From Ramlibacter terrae (lineage in GTDB: Bacteria > Pseudomonadota > Gammaproteobacteria > Burkholderiales > Burkholderiaceae_C), in contig CP053418.1 in the NCBI GenBank assembly GCA_013127575.1, positions 2,108,001 through 2,172,000 of the forward strand: 64,000 nucleotides of DNA. The letters run 5' to 3'. The notes beneath the pieces were generated by a model. The model did no database searches. It was not told the DNA's origin and saw only the letters and a program-made list of their open reading frames with translations. Position 1 is the stretch's first letter. Every line of letters begins with the position of its first letter. The translations under genes were made by a program, and so were the position numbers. Positions 63,407 to 64,000 of this stretch are shown here, piece after piece.

Positions 63407-63924
63407 TCAGTAGCCGAGGAAGCCGAGCGGGTTGAGGATGCCCTTGTACAGGGGCACCTTGAACCAGACCTCGAACATCAGGAAGAACAGCGTGATGAAC
63501 ACGAGCGACACGACGACGCTCTTCACCCGCGAGTACTTGCCCAGCACGATCATGAACGCCGTGATGTAGATGGCGGAGGCCACGTACAGCCCGAGCAGCT
63601 GGATCGCGGCCACGTACACCAGCGCCGGCACGAACACCGTCAGCACGCGCTTGAGCTGTTCGCTGTCGACGAAGATCTCGGTGTTGCGCTTCTTGCCGAA
63701 CAGGCTCTGGTACAGGATGCCCACGGCCGAGATGCAGAGGATCAGGCCGATGTAGAAGGGGAAGTAGCCGGCGCCGGGGCCGTCGCTCGTCCAGCCGGAG
63801 CCGAGCTTGCGGCTGCCGTAGATGACCGTCAGGCCGGGACCAGCACCAGGCCCGCCACCAGCGCCTCGATCGCGAAGGTGGGCACGCCGCGGCGCTCGGC
63901 CGCGGATTCGTGTTGCAGCTCCAT
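63407..63924 (-). CDS. tctB: TctB, small permease subunit (apparent frameshift)
   Basis: About 173 residues with four membrane helices (AIEALVAGLVLV, AGYFPFYIGLILCISAVGILY, VLTVFVPALVYVAAIQLLGLYVASAIYI, SLVFITLFFLMFEVWF). Typical TctB. The break near 63838 has a base missing in GGCCC. The start is ATG at 63924. It precedes tctA with a short gap. Confidence 0.88.
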
Positions 63925-63928
63925 GGCG

Positions 63929-64000
63929 TCAGTTCGCGATGAAGCCGGCTTCCTTCATCAGCACGCGGTGCTGCTGTTCGGCGGCGCCCAGCCACTTGTT
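63929..64000 (-). CDS. tctC: TctC/Bug receptor, C-terminal end (partial)
   Basis: Only the last 23 codons are in the window: NKWLGAAEQQHRVLMKEAGF and a terminal IAN. This matches the end of a Bug receptor and lies four bases upstream of tctB, so it completes a tctC-tctB-tctA operon. Confidence 0.75.
   Translation of the reverse strand, partial: NKWLGAAEQQHRVLMKEAGFIAN

Overview
This is a GC-rich (roughly 70 percent) bacterial chromosome segment with the gene style of a betaproteobacterium of the order Burkholderiales, most likely Comamonadaceae (Ramlibacter/Variovorax-like). The evidence is the cbb3 oxidase tail with ccoG, several Bug-type tripartite tricarboxylate transporter receptors, FdsABG-type formate dehydrogenase, and dense PAS/GGDEF/EAL signalling. 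The genus is inference. No rRNA, tRNA, CRISPR array, prophage or transposase gene was seen.

Nearly every gene longer than about 700 bases is broken by one or more single- or double-base indels. About sixty breaks traced by eye repair cleanly if a CCTGG (CCAGG on the other strand) is restored, most often CCGG in the text where CCTGG is expected. I therefore treat the broken genes as real, intact genes carrying sequence errors, and give spans from true start to true stop. Protein lengths for these genes are estimates after repair.

Layout. 1-2224: end of ccoP, then ccoG, a FixH/CcoH-like gene and a small membrane protein, behind an FNR-type box. 2513-16442: an exopolysaccharide cluster read in one direction: small secreted protein, DUF2334 deacetylase-like protein, BcsB-like protein, NfrB-like synthase with c-di-GMP-binding MshEN motifs, NfrA-like TPR outer-membrane protein, lipoprotein, FimV-like protein, and a GAF/degenerate-GGDEF/EAL protein. 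16584-22448: signalling genes (pseudo-kinase, receiver protein, PAS-GGDEF-EAL protein, kinase-like protein, LuxR-type regulator) that may control it. 22593-29123: PBP1A, a Pro/Ser-rich protein, CsbD-like stress protein, hemN (own FNR box), a SafE-like membrane protein, a small unknown protein and murQ.

29118-38448: a 2-hydroxy-acid / acid-sugar catabolic region. One arm is Bug receptor, dehydrogenase, FMN hydroxy-acid dehydrogenase and RraA-like aldolase, divergent from a LysR gene. The other arm is acetyltransferase, hybrid kinase, OtnK and OtnC, all joined by ATGA overlaps. 38601-46737: a GntR gene with twin operators between a YdiJ-like FAD/Fe-S dehydrogenase and a divergent operon of aminotransferase, Bug receptor, CoA-transferase and enoyl-CoA hydratase. 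46851-50122: small zinc-ribbon protein, alpha/beta hydrolase, ArsR-like regulator, a compact P450-like protein and an ABM protein. 50173-60139: a complete oxalate-to-CO2 operon (oxc, frc, ADP-forming CoA ligase, fused fdsGB, fdsA), divergent from a Crp/Fnr-type gene across an FNR-like box. 61017-64000: a cytidylate-kinase-like/BON fusion behind tctC-tctB-tctA.

Two families of dispersed palindromic repeats occupy the gaps between genes (four copies of a CGCAGAGG-rich element, two copies of a GTCATTGCGGG/GGATCCCGGG element).
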